NCBI GenBank assembly: GCA_903928615.1
Contig: CAIYRJ010000276.1
Span: forward strand, 1 to 7,381
Reading direction: 5' to 3'
From: an uncultured Actinomycetes bacterium
Lineage (GTDB): Bacteria; Actinomycetota; Thermoleophilia; Miltoncostaeales; Miltoncostaeaceae
DNA: 7,381 nucleotides
Part shown: positions 1 to 6,172 of the stretch, one piece after another
Layout: every line of letters starts with the position of its first letter
Position numbering within the stretch: the first letter of the stretch is position 1
Position numbers and translations under genes: made by a program
The notes under the pieces: model-generated
The model's database searches: none
What the model was told of the DNA's origin: nothing
Seen by the model: the letters and a program-made list of their open reading frames with translations, nothing else

Positions 1-48
1 CACCGCGTAGCGGGCGACGTCGATCAACTCGGTGGATGCGGTGGTCAC
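1..48 (-). CDS. 5' end of a divergent gene, product unknown (runs off the window)
   Basis: On the minus strand a GTG at 48-46 opens a frame with no stop to the window edge, reading MTTASTELIDVARYAV (16 codons). The start lies 8 bp downstream of a TAGACT hexamer on the same strand (62-57), the same leaderless arrangement seen at other genes here. The fragment is too short to assign a family. It looks like the beginning of an amphipathic helix. What supports it is the promoter-start geometry and the divergent layout with the methyltransferase gene, not homology. Confidence 0.45.
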   Translation of the reverse strand, partial: MTTASTELIDVARYAV

Positions 49-56
49 GGTGGGTG

Positions 57-62
57 AGTCTA
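57..62 (-). promoter_or_regulatory. -10 element TAGACT of the minus-strand leaderless gene
   Basis: The minus strand reads TAGACT at 62-57, followed 8 bp later by the GTG start at 48-46. This matches the TANNNT consensus and the spacing expected when the transcript begins at the start codon. The central TA (61-62) also begins TAGGAG on the plus strand, so the site may be partly bidirectional. No convincing -35 element was seen. Confidence 0.45.
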
Positions 63-66
63 GGAG
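62..66 (+). promoter_or_regulatory. Possible ribosome binding site AGGAG deciding the GTG-71 start
   Basis: AGGAG at 62-66 sits 4 nt before the GTG at 71-73, in frame with the methyltransferase. It favours this start over the upstream GTG at 32, which would lie inside and beyond the divergent minus-strand promoter and add 13 residues that do not look conserved. The 4-nt spacing is slightly short. Confidence 0.4.
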
Positions 67-70
67 CGAC

Positions 71-850
71 GTGCCGCCTCGCATCGTGGTGAGCGGCGAC
101 CCGGCCGCGCTGGCTGCGGAGTTCCCGGTGCTGGCGGGCCTGGAGCCCGTGGCGTGGGTGGCGGACGGCCTGATGCTGGCGCCCTTCGCCGGCGGCAGGG
201 GTCCCGACGAGCAGCGCGCCCGGCTCGCCGCCGTGGAGCTGCCGTGGCGCGCTGACGCCGGCCCCGCGCCACCTCTGCCCTTCCCGGCAGCGGTGGGCGG
301 GGGCGTGTATCGCCGCTCGCCCGGCCACGCGGCCGCGCCGTCGGGGCTGCCGGAGGTGGTTCTCGTGGACGGCGAGGGCTTCGGGCTGGCCGAGCACGCC
401 ACCACCGGCATGTGCCTCGACATGCTGGCCGACCTGCCCGATGGCCCCGCGCTCGATGCCGGGTGCGGCAGCGGCATCCTCGGTCTCGCGTGGGCCCGCC
501 TCGGGCGCGGTCCCGTGCTCGCCGTCGACCTCGACCCGCACGCGGTGGCGCAGGCGCGCGAGTCGGCGTGGGCCAGCGGCCTCGATGCGCTCATCACCGT
601 GCGCCGCGCGGGCCTCGGCATGCTCGACCCCGACGAGGTGGCGGGCCATGTGGTGCTGGTGAACGCTCCCCGCGTGGCGCAGGACGCCCTGCTGTCGGTG
701 GCCGGCGCGCCGGTGCCGACGGGCGTGCTGGTGTCGGGACTGCAGGCCGACGACATGCGCGAGGTGACCGGCGCGTGGGAGGCCCGGGGGCTGCGGGTGG
801 CGCACGCCGATAGCGTCGGTCGCTGGCACGCAGCGACCCTCCATGCGTAG
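71..850 (+). CDS. PrmA-like SAM-dependent methyltransferase (ribosomal protein L11 methyltransferase family)
   Basis: This is a class I SAM-dependent methyltransferase of the PrmA type; family members trimethylate ribosomal protein L11 in the cytoplasm. Counting from GTG-71 (259 residues), the PrmA pre-motif FGLAEHATTGMCL spans residues 104-116 (compare FGTGTHPTT..CL). The SAM-binding motif LDAGCGSG is at 128-135, followed by the acidic residue ending strand 2 (D153 in AVDLDPHAV). The N-x-x motif after strand 4 is N198-A-P. The C-terminus (LVSGLQADDMREV...GRW.A) matches the PrmA ending. The N-terminal substrate-recognition part is divergent and the protein is shorter than the usual 290 or so residues, so the substrate could differ from L11. 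PrmA normally has N-I-L where this has N-A-P. An alternative start is GTG at 32 (272 residues). It is transcribed away from the partial gene at 1-48 and ends in a TAG that is also the start of the next promoter's -10 element. Methyltransferase assignment is firm; the L11 target is inferred. Confidence 0.85.
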   Translation: MPPRIVVSGDPAALAAEFPVLAGLEPVAWVADGLMLAPFAGGRGPDEQRARLAAVELPWRADAGPAPPLPFPAAVGGGVYRRSPGHAAAPSGLPEVVLVDGEGFGLAEHATTGMCLDMLADLPDGPALDAGCGSGILGLAWARLGRGPVLAVDLDPHAVAQARESAWASGLDALITVRRAGLGMLDPDEVAGHVVLVNAPRVAQDALLSVAGAPVPTGVLVSGLQADDMREVTGAWEARGLRVAHADSVGRWHAATLHA

Positions 851-853
851 ACT
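848..853 (+). promoter_or_regulatory. Putative -10 element TAGACT upstream of the large exported protein gene
   Basis: TAGACT fits the TANNNT -10 consensus, and its first three bases are the methyltransferase stop codon. A CTGGCA at 823-828 could be a weak -35 (19-bp spacer). The ATG at 893 is 39 bp downstream, so unlike most starts here this gene would have a leader of about 30 nt. A weak Shine-Dalgarno, TGAGG at 878-882, lies 10 nt before the ATG. Confidence 0.4.
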
Positions 854-1221
854 CACGCCAAAGGTTTTCTGACCCCCTGAGGCATTGCCCACATGAGCTC
901 CCCCATCCGACGCGCGCTCGTCCTCCTTACCGCCACCACCGCCATGGCGCTCGTCGTGTGCGCCCCGGCAATGGCCGCCAGCGAGGTTCCCGTCACCGTG
1001 CGGGTGACGCTCGGCGCGAACGACCCGGTGGCCGGCGCCTCGGTGGTTGCGCGCGACGCCGTCACGGGGCAGGCGCTGTCGGGCGAGGCGCGGAGTGGTC
1101 GCCTCGGGGTCGCGACGCTGCTGGTGACGAGCCCGCCCGGCAAGCGCATCACCATCTGGGCCGACGGGGGCCGCGCCCGCGCAGGATCCCCGGACATCCT
1201 GCGCTCCACCGTGCGGCTCGA

Positions 1222-1231
1222 GCGCGCGCGC
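1222..1231 (+). repeat. (GC)5 dinucleotide tract at the frameshift point
   Basis: Five consecutive GC units lie exactly where the reading frame changes from the signal-peptide frame to the frame of the long C-terminal part. Adding one GC unit would give E-R-A-R-A-D-F-V-Y and removing two would give E-R-A-D-F-V-Y; both join the frames without a stop. The tract is short, but dinucleotide slippage is the simplest explanation. Confidence 0.7.
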
Positions 1232-1244
1232 CGACTTCGTCTAT

Positions 1245-3461
1245 GTGAACCCGGTGAGCACCATTGCCTCGCACGTCGCCATGGCCCATCCGCGAATGGC
1301 GCTTCGGGCCGTCTCGGCGCGCGTGGCCAGGAGCATGCGCATGCCCGATCCATCGATCGACGACCCGGCGAGAAACGCGTCGTACTCGGCCGTGTGGTTC
1401 AGCGGGAAGAGGTTCCACCGGATCGCGCGCGACCGCGGAGGCGCGCACGCGCATTCGGCCCGCATCGCGGCGAACATCGCCGCCCGCGGGCGCGTGAGCC
1501 CGCTGCGCGGAACCCGCGGGGAGTCGCGCCTGCCCGGTCCGCCGCGTACCGGATCCCGCCAGAACGACGCGCCGTCATCCGCCGGTGGCATCGCCGAGGA
1601 GGTCGCGGACGAGGGCGAATCGCTGCTCGTGACGGGCGGCAAGTGGCTGGCCGGCCAGGCCATTTCGTGGGCCTGGGACACCTACGGCCCCCAACTCGGC
1701 CTCAAGTACTCGGTCGAGCTCGACATCGCCAACCTGCGCAAGCAGATGCTCGACCAGTTCGAGGGCATCCACGACCAGATCAGCCAGCTGCAGGCCGGCA
1801 TCAGCCAGACGATCGCCAGCCAGAAGCGGGTGGAGGACGCCCTGGCCAAGATGCGATCAGACGCGGCCCTCGCCCGTTACAGCGTGGAGCACGACCGGCT
1901 GCAGGCGGCCATCGCCACCCTCAGCACCCTCTCGGCGCGCACCGCGCAGTACTACGCCGAGAACACCGACCCGGCCCCGCCGGACTCCCCTGAGGGCAAG
2001 GCCGCGGCGCAGGGCCTGGCCACGCTGAAGAACAACCTCGCGCAGCTCATCAAGGACGACAACTGCCCTGACATCGACGCGCTGGTGGGGGCCATCCCCG
2101 CGTCAGCGACGGGTGGCACCAGCCTGTGCATGGGCATCAACCGCCAGGGCCTGGTGCAGATCGCCCAGGGCGACGCCGCGAACAACCAGTTCGTCTCGGC
2201 GGCTGATCAGATCCACAAGATCGACGCCACCGGCCTTCGCTGGCTCGCGATCGGCTGGCAGGACGTCGCCCTGCACGTCATGGCCTGGAAGGCCGCGGCC
2301 GACGACGGCGCACCCGTGCTCACCCCCGACGTCATTGATGCCACGGGCAAGCACCTGACCGACGGCCTCGCAGCCGTGGCGGCCGATCGCACCGGCGCCT
2401 ACTTCGGCGTGCGCATCCCGCGCTCGCACGTGGTGGGGGTGACGGGCTTCACGGGCACGGTGTACGGCATCGGGCCGATCTCCCACGTGAAGGACACCGA
2501 GTACGCCATCGCCGCGCCCTTCGTCGGGGCGCGGGAGACATCGGTGGGTGACGGCGAGTTCACGCGTTCGTCATCAGTCGACCCGGCCGCAGGCAGCGCC
2601 ATCAACGCCGCCGCCTACTGCGAGTTCCTGCGCCCGGCCATCGGCGCCAGCAAGGATGTCGCAGCGGCGTGGAACGCGTGCCTCGCTGCCAAGACCCCGA
2701 CCACGGCCCTGGGCCCCATAGGGTGGCCAAACCCCAACAAGCCCGGCACCCGCTACGCCGCGCGGGACGTGCCACTCCCGAACTTCCAGGTGGCTCTCTC
2801 CACCGGCTGCCGGACATTCACCCTGATGTCGGGCACGACGGGAACCCCGCCGAACCTCGGCGCCCCGCCGCCGTCGGCCGGCCGTTTCCTCGTCTGGAAC
2901 CCGCTTGCCCAGGTCAAGGGACTCAGCTGCGACGTGTTCGACGCCACGACGGCCAAGACGGGCATCAATTGCGCGCTCACCGACGGGGCCACGGGCCCCG
3001 GCTCAGGCATCGCGATGATGACCTTCACGCACCCCGACGGCTACCTCAGCTTCAACGTGACCAAGCAGTGGGTGATCCCCGCTGGGCCTGCACAGGATTG
3101 GTGGGGGGTCGGGTCGGCATTCCCCAACATCTGCCCGAGCAACCTCGGGCCGTGGAAGTGGTACAAGCAGTCCGACCTCTTCATGAAGACGGAGAAGCCG
3201 GACAAGGACGCAGCGTTCGTCCTGGCCGTGCAGGCCGGCGGCACGCTCACCCCGAACGCCTGGCCGTTCCCGAACGGGTGCGCCAGCGACCGCGTGCAGA
3301 ACTGCGTCGAGGCGCTGACATCGGCGCCGGTGTCTGGCATCACGATGGGCGGGGACAAGAACTGGACCGTCGGTGACCCCGACTCGGGCGGCTACGTGGT
3401 CGGTGCCCTCTACCAGCGCGGCTACAGGCCCAACACCTACATTCCGGGCACGGGGCCCTAG
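1245..3461 (+). CDS. C-terminal part of the large exported protein: coiled-coil region plus cysteine-rich domain, function unknown
   Basis: This is the open frame carrying most of the frameshifted exported protein (738 residues from GTG-1245, though that GTG is probably internal and not a true start). Residues 1-85 align with the C-terminal half of the small paralogue (VN..STI...AHP, RVAR, IARDRGG). A low-complexity Pro/Arg/Ser linker follows (about 86-125). Residues about 156-235 are a long Gln/Leu/Ala-rich helix with a coiled-coil look (LRKQMLDQFEGIHDQISQLQ). Next is a helical region with W-rich segments (WLAIGWQDVALHVMAWKAA). The last 300 residues are Gly/Pro/aromatic-rich and probably beta-structured. 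Ten cysteines (274, 295, 459, 479, 522, 562, 576, 630, 679, 687) occur roughly in pairs, as expected for disulfides outside the cytoplasm. No membrane anchor or sorting signal is visible at the C-terminus. I recognise no family. A helical bundle followed by a beta domain is reminiscent of some pore-forming toxins, but no motif supports that. Confidence 0.75.
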   Translation: MNPVSTIASHVAMAHPRMALRAVSARVARSMRMPDPSIDDPARNASYSAVWFSGKRFHRIARDRGGAHAHSARIAANIAARGRVSPLRGTRGESRLPGPPRTGSRQNDAPSSAGGIAEEVADEGESLLVTGGKWLAGQAISWAWDTYGPQLGLKYSVELDIANLRKQMLDQFEGIHDQISQLQAGISQTIASQKRVEDALAKMRSDAALARYSVEHDRLQAAIATLSTLSARTAQYYAENTDPAPPDSPEGKAAAQGLATLKNNLAQLIKDDNCPDIDALVGAIPASATGGTSLCMGINRQGLVQIAQGDAANNQFVSAADQIHKIDATGLRWLAIGWQDVALHVMAWKAAADDGAPVLTPDVIDATGKHLTDGLAAVAADRTGAYFGVRIPRSHVVGVTGFTGTVYGIGPISHVKDTEYAIAAPFVGARETSVGDGEFTRSSSVDPAAGSAINAAAYCEFLRPAIGASKDVAAAWNACLAAKTPTTALGPIGWPNPNKPGTRYAARDVPLPNFQVALSTGCRTFTLMSGTTGTPPNLGAPPPSAGRFLVWNPLAQVKGLSCDVFDATTAKTGINCALTDGATGPGSGIAMMTFTHPDGYLSFNVTKQWVIPAGPAQDWWGVGSAFPNICPSNLGPWKWYKQSDLFMKTEKPDKDAAFVLAVQAGGTLTPNAWPFPNGCASDRVQNCVEALTSAPVSGITMGGDKNWTVGDPDSGGYVVGALYQRGYRPNTYIPGTGP

Positions 3462-3468
3462 GCCCTCG

Positions 3469-3474
3469 TAGCCT
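3469..3474 (+). promoter_or_regulatory. -10 element TAGCCT for the MFS gene (near-leaderless)
   Basis: TAGCCT ends 9 bp before the ATG at 3484, so transcription should begin at or within about 3 nt of the start codon. No Shine-Dalgarno sequence lies in between (GCCCCGGCA). No good -35 was seen. Confidence 0.6.
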
Positions 3475-3483
3475 GCCCCGGCA

Positions 3484-4674
3484 ATGGGGCGCGTATGGCG
3501 GACATGGGTGGTGCTGCTCTTCTTCGCGATGGGCACCAGCCTCATCACCCCCCTCATCCCGCTCTACCAGCAGGACCTGGGCTTCAACGACACCGTCGTC
3601 ACGCTCTTCCTGCTCTGCTACGTGGCCGCGCTCGTGGCGTCGATGCTCACGCTCGGTCAGTTCTCCGACCAGATCGGCCGTCGTCCCGTGCTGCTCGGAG
3701 CCTTCGGCACGCTGGCCGTGGCGCAGGTGATCATCCTCAGCGAGCCCGGGCTCACGGGACTGCTCATCGCACGCGGCCTGCAGGGGGCGGCCACCGGCGC
3801 CTTCTTCGGCACGTGCACGGCGTTCCTCGTGGACGCCAGCCCCCCGGGCAAGCGGCGGTTCTCGTCGGCGCTGGCCACCATCTCGGTGCGCCTCGGGCTC
3901 GGCCTCGGACCGGGCATCTGCGGCATCCTCATCCAGTACGCGCCCGACCCCTTCCAGTTGCCCTTCGCGGCGCACCTGGTGCTGCTGGCGATCGCCGCCG
4001 GCATCGTGGCGTTCCTGCCCGAGACGGTGATCGAGCGCAACCGGCGGCCCATACGCCTGGCGCTCGAGGTGCCGGCCCGCGAGCGATCGGTGTTCTGGCG
4101 GGTGCTCGTGCCGTCGGGGATGATCCTCAGCCTCTTCGACGGCGTGTCGCTCTCGCTCATCCCCGTGTTCACGGTGCGCGTGCTCGGCATCACCAACTAT
4201 GCGCTCGTCGGCGCCTCGGGCTTCCTCGTGCTGGTGGCCGGCGCGGTGAGCCAGGCGATGGTTCCGAACATGGCGCCCAGGCGGGCGATCCTCATCGGGC
4301 TCGCGGTCGGGGCGGTGGCGTTCTTCGGCGTGGTGGCCGCGGCACCGCTGGAGTCGGAGGCCCTGCTGCTCGTGAGCGTGGCCATCACCGGCGGCGCCTG
4401 CGGCCTGATGATGAAGGGCGGAGTGGACCTCACTACCGAGATCGCGCCCGTCGAGCACCGGGGGAAGCTGCTCTCGGCCTATTACGTGGCCTGCTACCTC
4501 GGCGGTTTCTCGATCCCGCTGCTCGTGGTGGGGGTGCTTGCAGACGTGCTCGGGCTCACTACGGCCCTGCTGATCCTCGCCATCACCAGCGCGTGCGCGG
4601 CGGCATGGGTGGGCATCGTGGGCATCCGGGCCGTCGACGCCCTGCGTCGCCCCGAGCCCATCGTCGTCTCGTAG
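3484..4674 (+). CDS. Major facilitator superfamily (MFS) transporter
   Basis: This is a 396-residue cytoplasmic-membrane secondary transporter with about twelve hydrophobic segments in two halves, the usual MFS size and layout. The MFS motif A lies in the loop between helices 2 and 3 as GQFSDQIGRR (residues 58-67, with D62, G65, R66 and R67 in the conserved places). Helix 1 ends with TPLIPLYQQDLG, typical of the drug:H+ antiporter-like branch. A Gly-rich segment around helix 5 (GLGLGPGICG) resembles the antiporter motif C. A charged central loop (about residues 180-203, ETVIERNRRP) separates the halves. Substrate cannot be read from sequence; efflux of a small molecule is the family-level expectation. 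ATG-3484 is chosen because it is the first in-frame start and follows the -10 hexamer. The gene stands alone: 22 bp separate it from the previous stop, and its own stop overlaps the next promoter. Confidence 0.92.
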   Translation: MGRVWRTWVVLLFFAMGTSLITPLIPLYQQDLGFNDTVVTLFLLCYVAALVASMLTLGQFSDQIGRRPVLLGAFGTLAVAQVIILSEPGLTGLLIARGLQGAATGAFFGTCTAFLVDASPPGKRRFSSALATISVRLGLGLGPGICGILIQYAPDPFQLPFAAHLVLLAIAAGIVAFLPETVIERNRRPIRLALEVPARERSVFWRVLVPSGMILSLFDGVSLSLIPVFTVRVLGITNYALVGASGFLVLVAGAVSQAMVPNMAPRRAILIGLAVGAVAFFGVVAAAPLESEALLLVSVAITGGACGLMMKGGVDLTTEIAPVEHRGKLLSAYYVACYLGGFSIPLLVVGVLADVLGLTTALLILAITSACAAAWVGIVGIRAVDALRRPEPIVVS

Positions 4675-4677
4675 GCT
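4672..4677 (+). promoter_or_regulatory. -10 element TAGGCT for the sirtuin-like gene, overlapping the MFS stop codon
   Basis: TAGGCT ends 7 bp before the ATG at 4685, ideal for a leaderless mRNA. Its first three bases (4672-4674) are the MFS transporter's TAG stop. There is no Shine-Dalgarno in the 7-bp gap. Confidence 0.65.
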
Positions 4678-4684
4678 GCCGCGC

Positions 4685-5437
4685 ATGGCCGACGACCTCG
4701 ACGAGGACATCCAGCGACTCGCCGACCTGCTCGGGCAGTCGGAGCGCTGCGTGGCCCTCACCGGCGTGCGCCTCGGGGCCACCGAGGACACCGAGGCCAA
4801 GGCGGCCGGCAGCGCGTGGGGCGAGTTCGCAAGCCTCGAGGTGCTGCTCACGGAGCCGGCGCGCTTCTGGGACAACTGGCTGCCGCGCGCCCTCGAGGCG
4901 TCGCGGCGCGAGGTCACCGAGGCCCACCGCGCGCTGGCCCGCCTCGAGGGCGCCGGGGTGATCAAGGCGATCATCACCCAGGCGGTCGACCACCTGCACG
5001 GCAAGGCGGGGGAGGGCGACCTGATCGAGGTGCACGCCAACGTGCTCTCGTGTCGCTGCACGCGCTGCGACGACGTCTATGCGCTGTCCGAGGTGCAGGC
5101 GCTGGTGGACGCCACGGACGACGGCGTGCCCCGCTGCACCCGCGAGGGGTGCGGGTACCCGCTGCGCCCCACCGGCACCCTCTGGGGGGAGCCCCTCGTG
5201 GAGCAGGCCATCATCCGCGCCTGGGACATGGCGGCGTGGAGCGATCTCTTCCTCGTGCTCGACACCCAGCTGCGCACCGACCCCATGGCCATGCTGCCGT
5301 CGGTGCCGCTCAAGCGAGGATCCAAGGTGGCGATCGTCGGCACCACCCGAACGCACTACGACCGCTACGCCAAGCTGGTCATCCCCCGGCCCGCGCCCGA
5401 GGTGCTGCCGGGGGTCGCCGCCCTGCTCGCCCCCTGA
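4685..5437 (+). CDS. Degenerate Sir2 (sirtuin) family protein
   Basis: This 250-residue protein has the length and order of motifs of a bacterial sirtuin (NAD-dependent protein deacylase), but many cofactor residues are changed. Retained: the strand-1 start VALTG (23-27), the segment AHRALARLEGAG (80-91), T98-Q99..D102-x-L104-H105, the histidine at the catalytic position (H117 in EVH), four zinc-ribbon cysteines (C125-x2-C128 and C151-x4-C156), the motif LRP..TLWGE (160-169), and the closing Rossmann strand VAIVGTT (215-221). Altered: GAG-I-S becomes GVRLG (27-31); the GIPDFR loop is absent; the Asn of TQN.D is Ala (A100); HG is HA (117-118); and GTS is DTQ (193-195). These sites contact NAD in known sirtuins, so the protein may not be an ordinary deacylase. 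It could be a pseudoenzyme, or bind another ligand or partner. ATG-4685 fits a leaderless start. It sits alone between the MFS transporter and a small exported protein, with no sign of a substrate or acetyltransferase gene nearby. Confidence 0.82.
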   Translation: MADDLDEDIQRLADLLGQSERCVALTGVRLGATEDTEAKAAGSAWGEFASLEVLLTEPARFWDNWLPRALEASRREVTEAHRALARLEGAGVIKAIITQAVDHLHGKAGEGDLIEVHANVLSCRCTRCDDVYALSEVQALVDATDDGVPRCTREGCGYPLRPTGTLWGEPLVEQAIIRAWDMAAWSDLFLVLDTQLRTDPMAMLPSVPLKRGSKVAIVGTTRTHYDRYAKLVIPRPAPEVLPGVAALLAP

Positions 5438-5440
5438 GGT

Positions 5441-5450
5441 GGGGTACCCC
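5441..5450. repeat. Perfect 10-bp palindrome GGGGTACCCC
   Basis: GGGGTACCCC begins 3 bp after the sirtuin-like gene's stop and lies 32 bp upstream of the next -10 element. It has no loop and no following T-run, so it is unlikely to be a terminator. It could be a small operator for the gene at 5495, or chance in GC-rich DNA. Confidence 0.3.
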
Positions 5451-5482
5451 GACAGCGTGATGCACCGCTGGCGCACGGGCGG

Positions 5483-5488
5483 TACGTT
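5483..5488 (+). promoter_or_regulatory. -10 element TACGTT for the small exported protein gene (leaderless)
   Basis: TACGTT ends 6 bp before the ATG at 5495, with no Shine-Dalgarno between them. It is among the closest of the set to a consensus -10 and occurs in an otherwise very GC-rich spacer. Confidence 0.6.
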
Positions 5489-5494
5489 TCACCC

Positions 5495-6169
5495 ATGAGC
5501 CGTCGAGCCGTCCCCCGCGTCAGCCTCGTTGCTGTCACCGCCGCCGCCCTCGCTGCCGGGGCCGTGGCGGCCTCCCCTGCATCGGCGCAGGGCGCATCCG
5601 GCCCGGGGGACAGGCTCACGATGATCGTGCCGGTGTCGATCGGTCCCGGCGATCCGGTGTCCGGGGCGCGGGTGCAGGCGATCGATCCGATCACCAAGCG
5701 GGCCGTCTCGACGATGGGCGTCACCAACGCCAGGGGCCGCACGGCGGTGAAGCTCGACATCGGGGCCGGGGACGCCTTCGTCATCCACGCGACAGGTGGT
5801 CGCTGGACGGGCGGCCGCGTGAGCGAGCTGATGCGGCGCATCCGCGGGGTGGAGGTGGTGCGCGACGGGAAGCCCGTGCCCGTGAACGTGCTCACCACCA
5901 TCCAGGAGGCCTACATCGAGGCGCACCCGCTCAAGTCGATCGGGTGGTCCACCGACCGGGTGTCGCGCTACTTCGGCATCCCCCGGGGCAGCGACCTCGG
6001 CACCGTCGGCAGCACATCGAATGCGCACTTCGACGGATCGGACTTCGCGGTGATCGCCGGTACCTCACGGGGGCTTCGCACGGAGATCCGCGCGATCGTG
6101 AAGAAGATCGACAGGAGGTTCCCGGTCGGCGGGGGGGTCACGCCCCGCCCCGCCGTGCCGGTCTCCTAG
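5495..6169 (+). CDS. Small exported protein, paralogue of the N-terminal part of the frameshifted protein at 893-3461
   Basis: The product has 224 residues and begins with a clear signal peptide: basic MSRRAVPR, an Ala/Val/Leu core (9-26), and cleavage site ASA|Q after residue 31. The mature part opens with V.VSIGPGDPVSGARVQAIDP, a beta-rich pattern similar to Ig-type or carboxypeptidase-regulatory-like domains. It ends with a helical region (LTTIQEAYIEAHP; RVSRYFGIP; EIRAIVKKIDRRF). Both regions align with the larger protein: DPV.GA.V.A.D..T and GGR...G in the first, VN...TI...AHP...RV.R...IP and F..IA..R in the second. No cysteines, catalytic motif or C-terminal anchor is visible, so it is probably released or held at the cell surface. 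It has its own leaderless promoter and converges on the minus-strand gene at 6173-6472. Function is unknown. A G7 run at 6131-6137 near the 3' end is a possible slippage site but affects only the last dozen residues. Confidence 0.85.
   Translation: MSRRAVPRVSLVAVTAAALAAGAVAASPASAQGASGPGDRLTMIVPVSIGPGDPVSGARVQAIDPITKRAVSTMGVTNARGRTAVKLDIGAGDAFVIHATGGRWTGGRVSELMRRIRGVEVVRDGKPVPVNVLTTIQEAYIEAHPLKSIGWSTDRVSRYFGIPRGSDLGTVGSTSNAHFDGSDFAVIAGTSRGLRTEIRAIVKKIDRRFPVGGGVTPRPAVPVS
6128..6149. terminator. Possible 7-bp GC hairpin at the convergent gene junction
   Basis: GGCGGGG (6128-6134) pairs perfectly with CCCCGCC (6143-6149) across an 8-nt loop. It lies inside the last codons of the plus-strand gene, 20 bp before its stop and just past the end of the minus-strand gene. 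No T-run follows on either strand. It could slow or stop polymerase arriving on the minus strand, but this is weak evidence in GC-rich sequence. Confidence 0.2.
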
Positions 6170-6172
6170 CGC

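Larger units (their letters stand above)
893..3461 (+). pseudogene. Large exported protein, gene interrupted by a frameshift at 1222-1231
   Basis: Two reading frames together make one protein of about 855 residues. The first part (893-1222, 110 codons) starts with a signal peptide: basic start MSSPIRR, hydrophobic core 8-25, and a likely signal peptidase I site AMA|AS after residue 28. A beta-rich region follows with the pattern V.V..G..DPV.GA.V.A.D..TG, like an Ig-type or carboxypeptidase-regulatory-like domain. Continued in this frame past 1231 the product becomes an Arg/Pro/Gly-rich shadow ending at 1993. From 1233 the real protein continues in the +1 frame (DFVYVNPVSTI), proved by co-linear similarity of both halves to the intact paralogue at 5495-6169. 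Restoring the frame needs two extra bases, or four fewer, in the (GC)5 tract. It may be a true disrupted gene, a phase-variable one, or a sequencing or assembly error. Function unknown; presumably secreted or exposed at the cell surface. Confidence 0.75.

Noticed and set aside
953..964. Possible lipoprotein box around Cys23 (LVVC) of the large exported protein
   Set aside because: The residue before Cys is Val, not Gly, Ala or Ser, and a good signal peptidase I site (AMA|AS) follows.
1232..1993. Continuation of the 893 frame beyond the (GC)5 tract
   Set aside because: It becomes an Arg/Pro/Gly/His-rich shadow, whereas the other frame continues the paralogue alignment and then the coiled coil.
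2669..3376. 235-codon open frame inside the large exported protein gene
   Set aside because: Out-of-frame shadow of the C-terminal domain; Arg/His/Pro-rich with no recognisable motif.
3453..3465. Small hairpin GGGCC-CTA-GGCCC across the stop codon of the large exported protein gene
   Set aside because: Only 5 bp, a 3-nt loop and no T-run; expected by chance in this composition.
3495..4961. 488-codon open frame on the plus strand overlapping the MFS gene
   Set aside because: Its product is Arg/Gly/His/Pro-rich and lacks any membrane segments, while the overlapping frame encodes a clear MFS transporter with motif A.
3340..5061. 573-codon open frame on the minus strand
   Set aside because: Antisense to the MFS and sirtuin-like genes; its translation is Arg/His/Glu/Gly-rich low complexity without domains, a usual shadow in GC-rich DNA.
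4685..5437. Sir2 protein as part of an anti-phage defence system
   Set aside because: Defence SIR2 proteins are usually fused to or next to other modules; this one is a stand-alone zinc-ribbon deacylase-type protein with no defence gene beside it.
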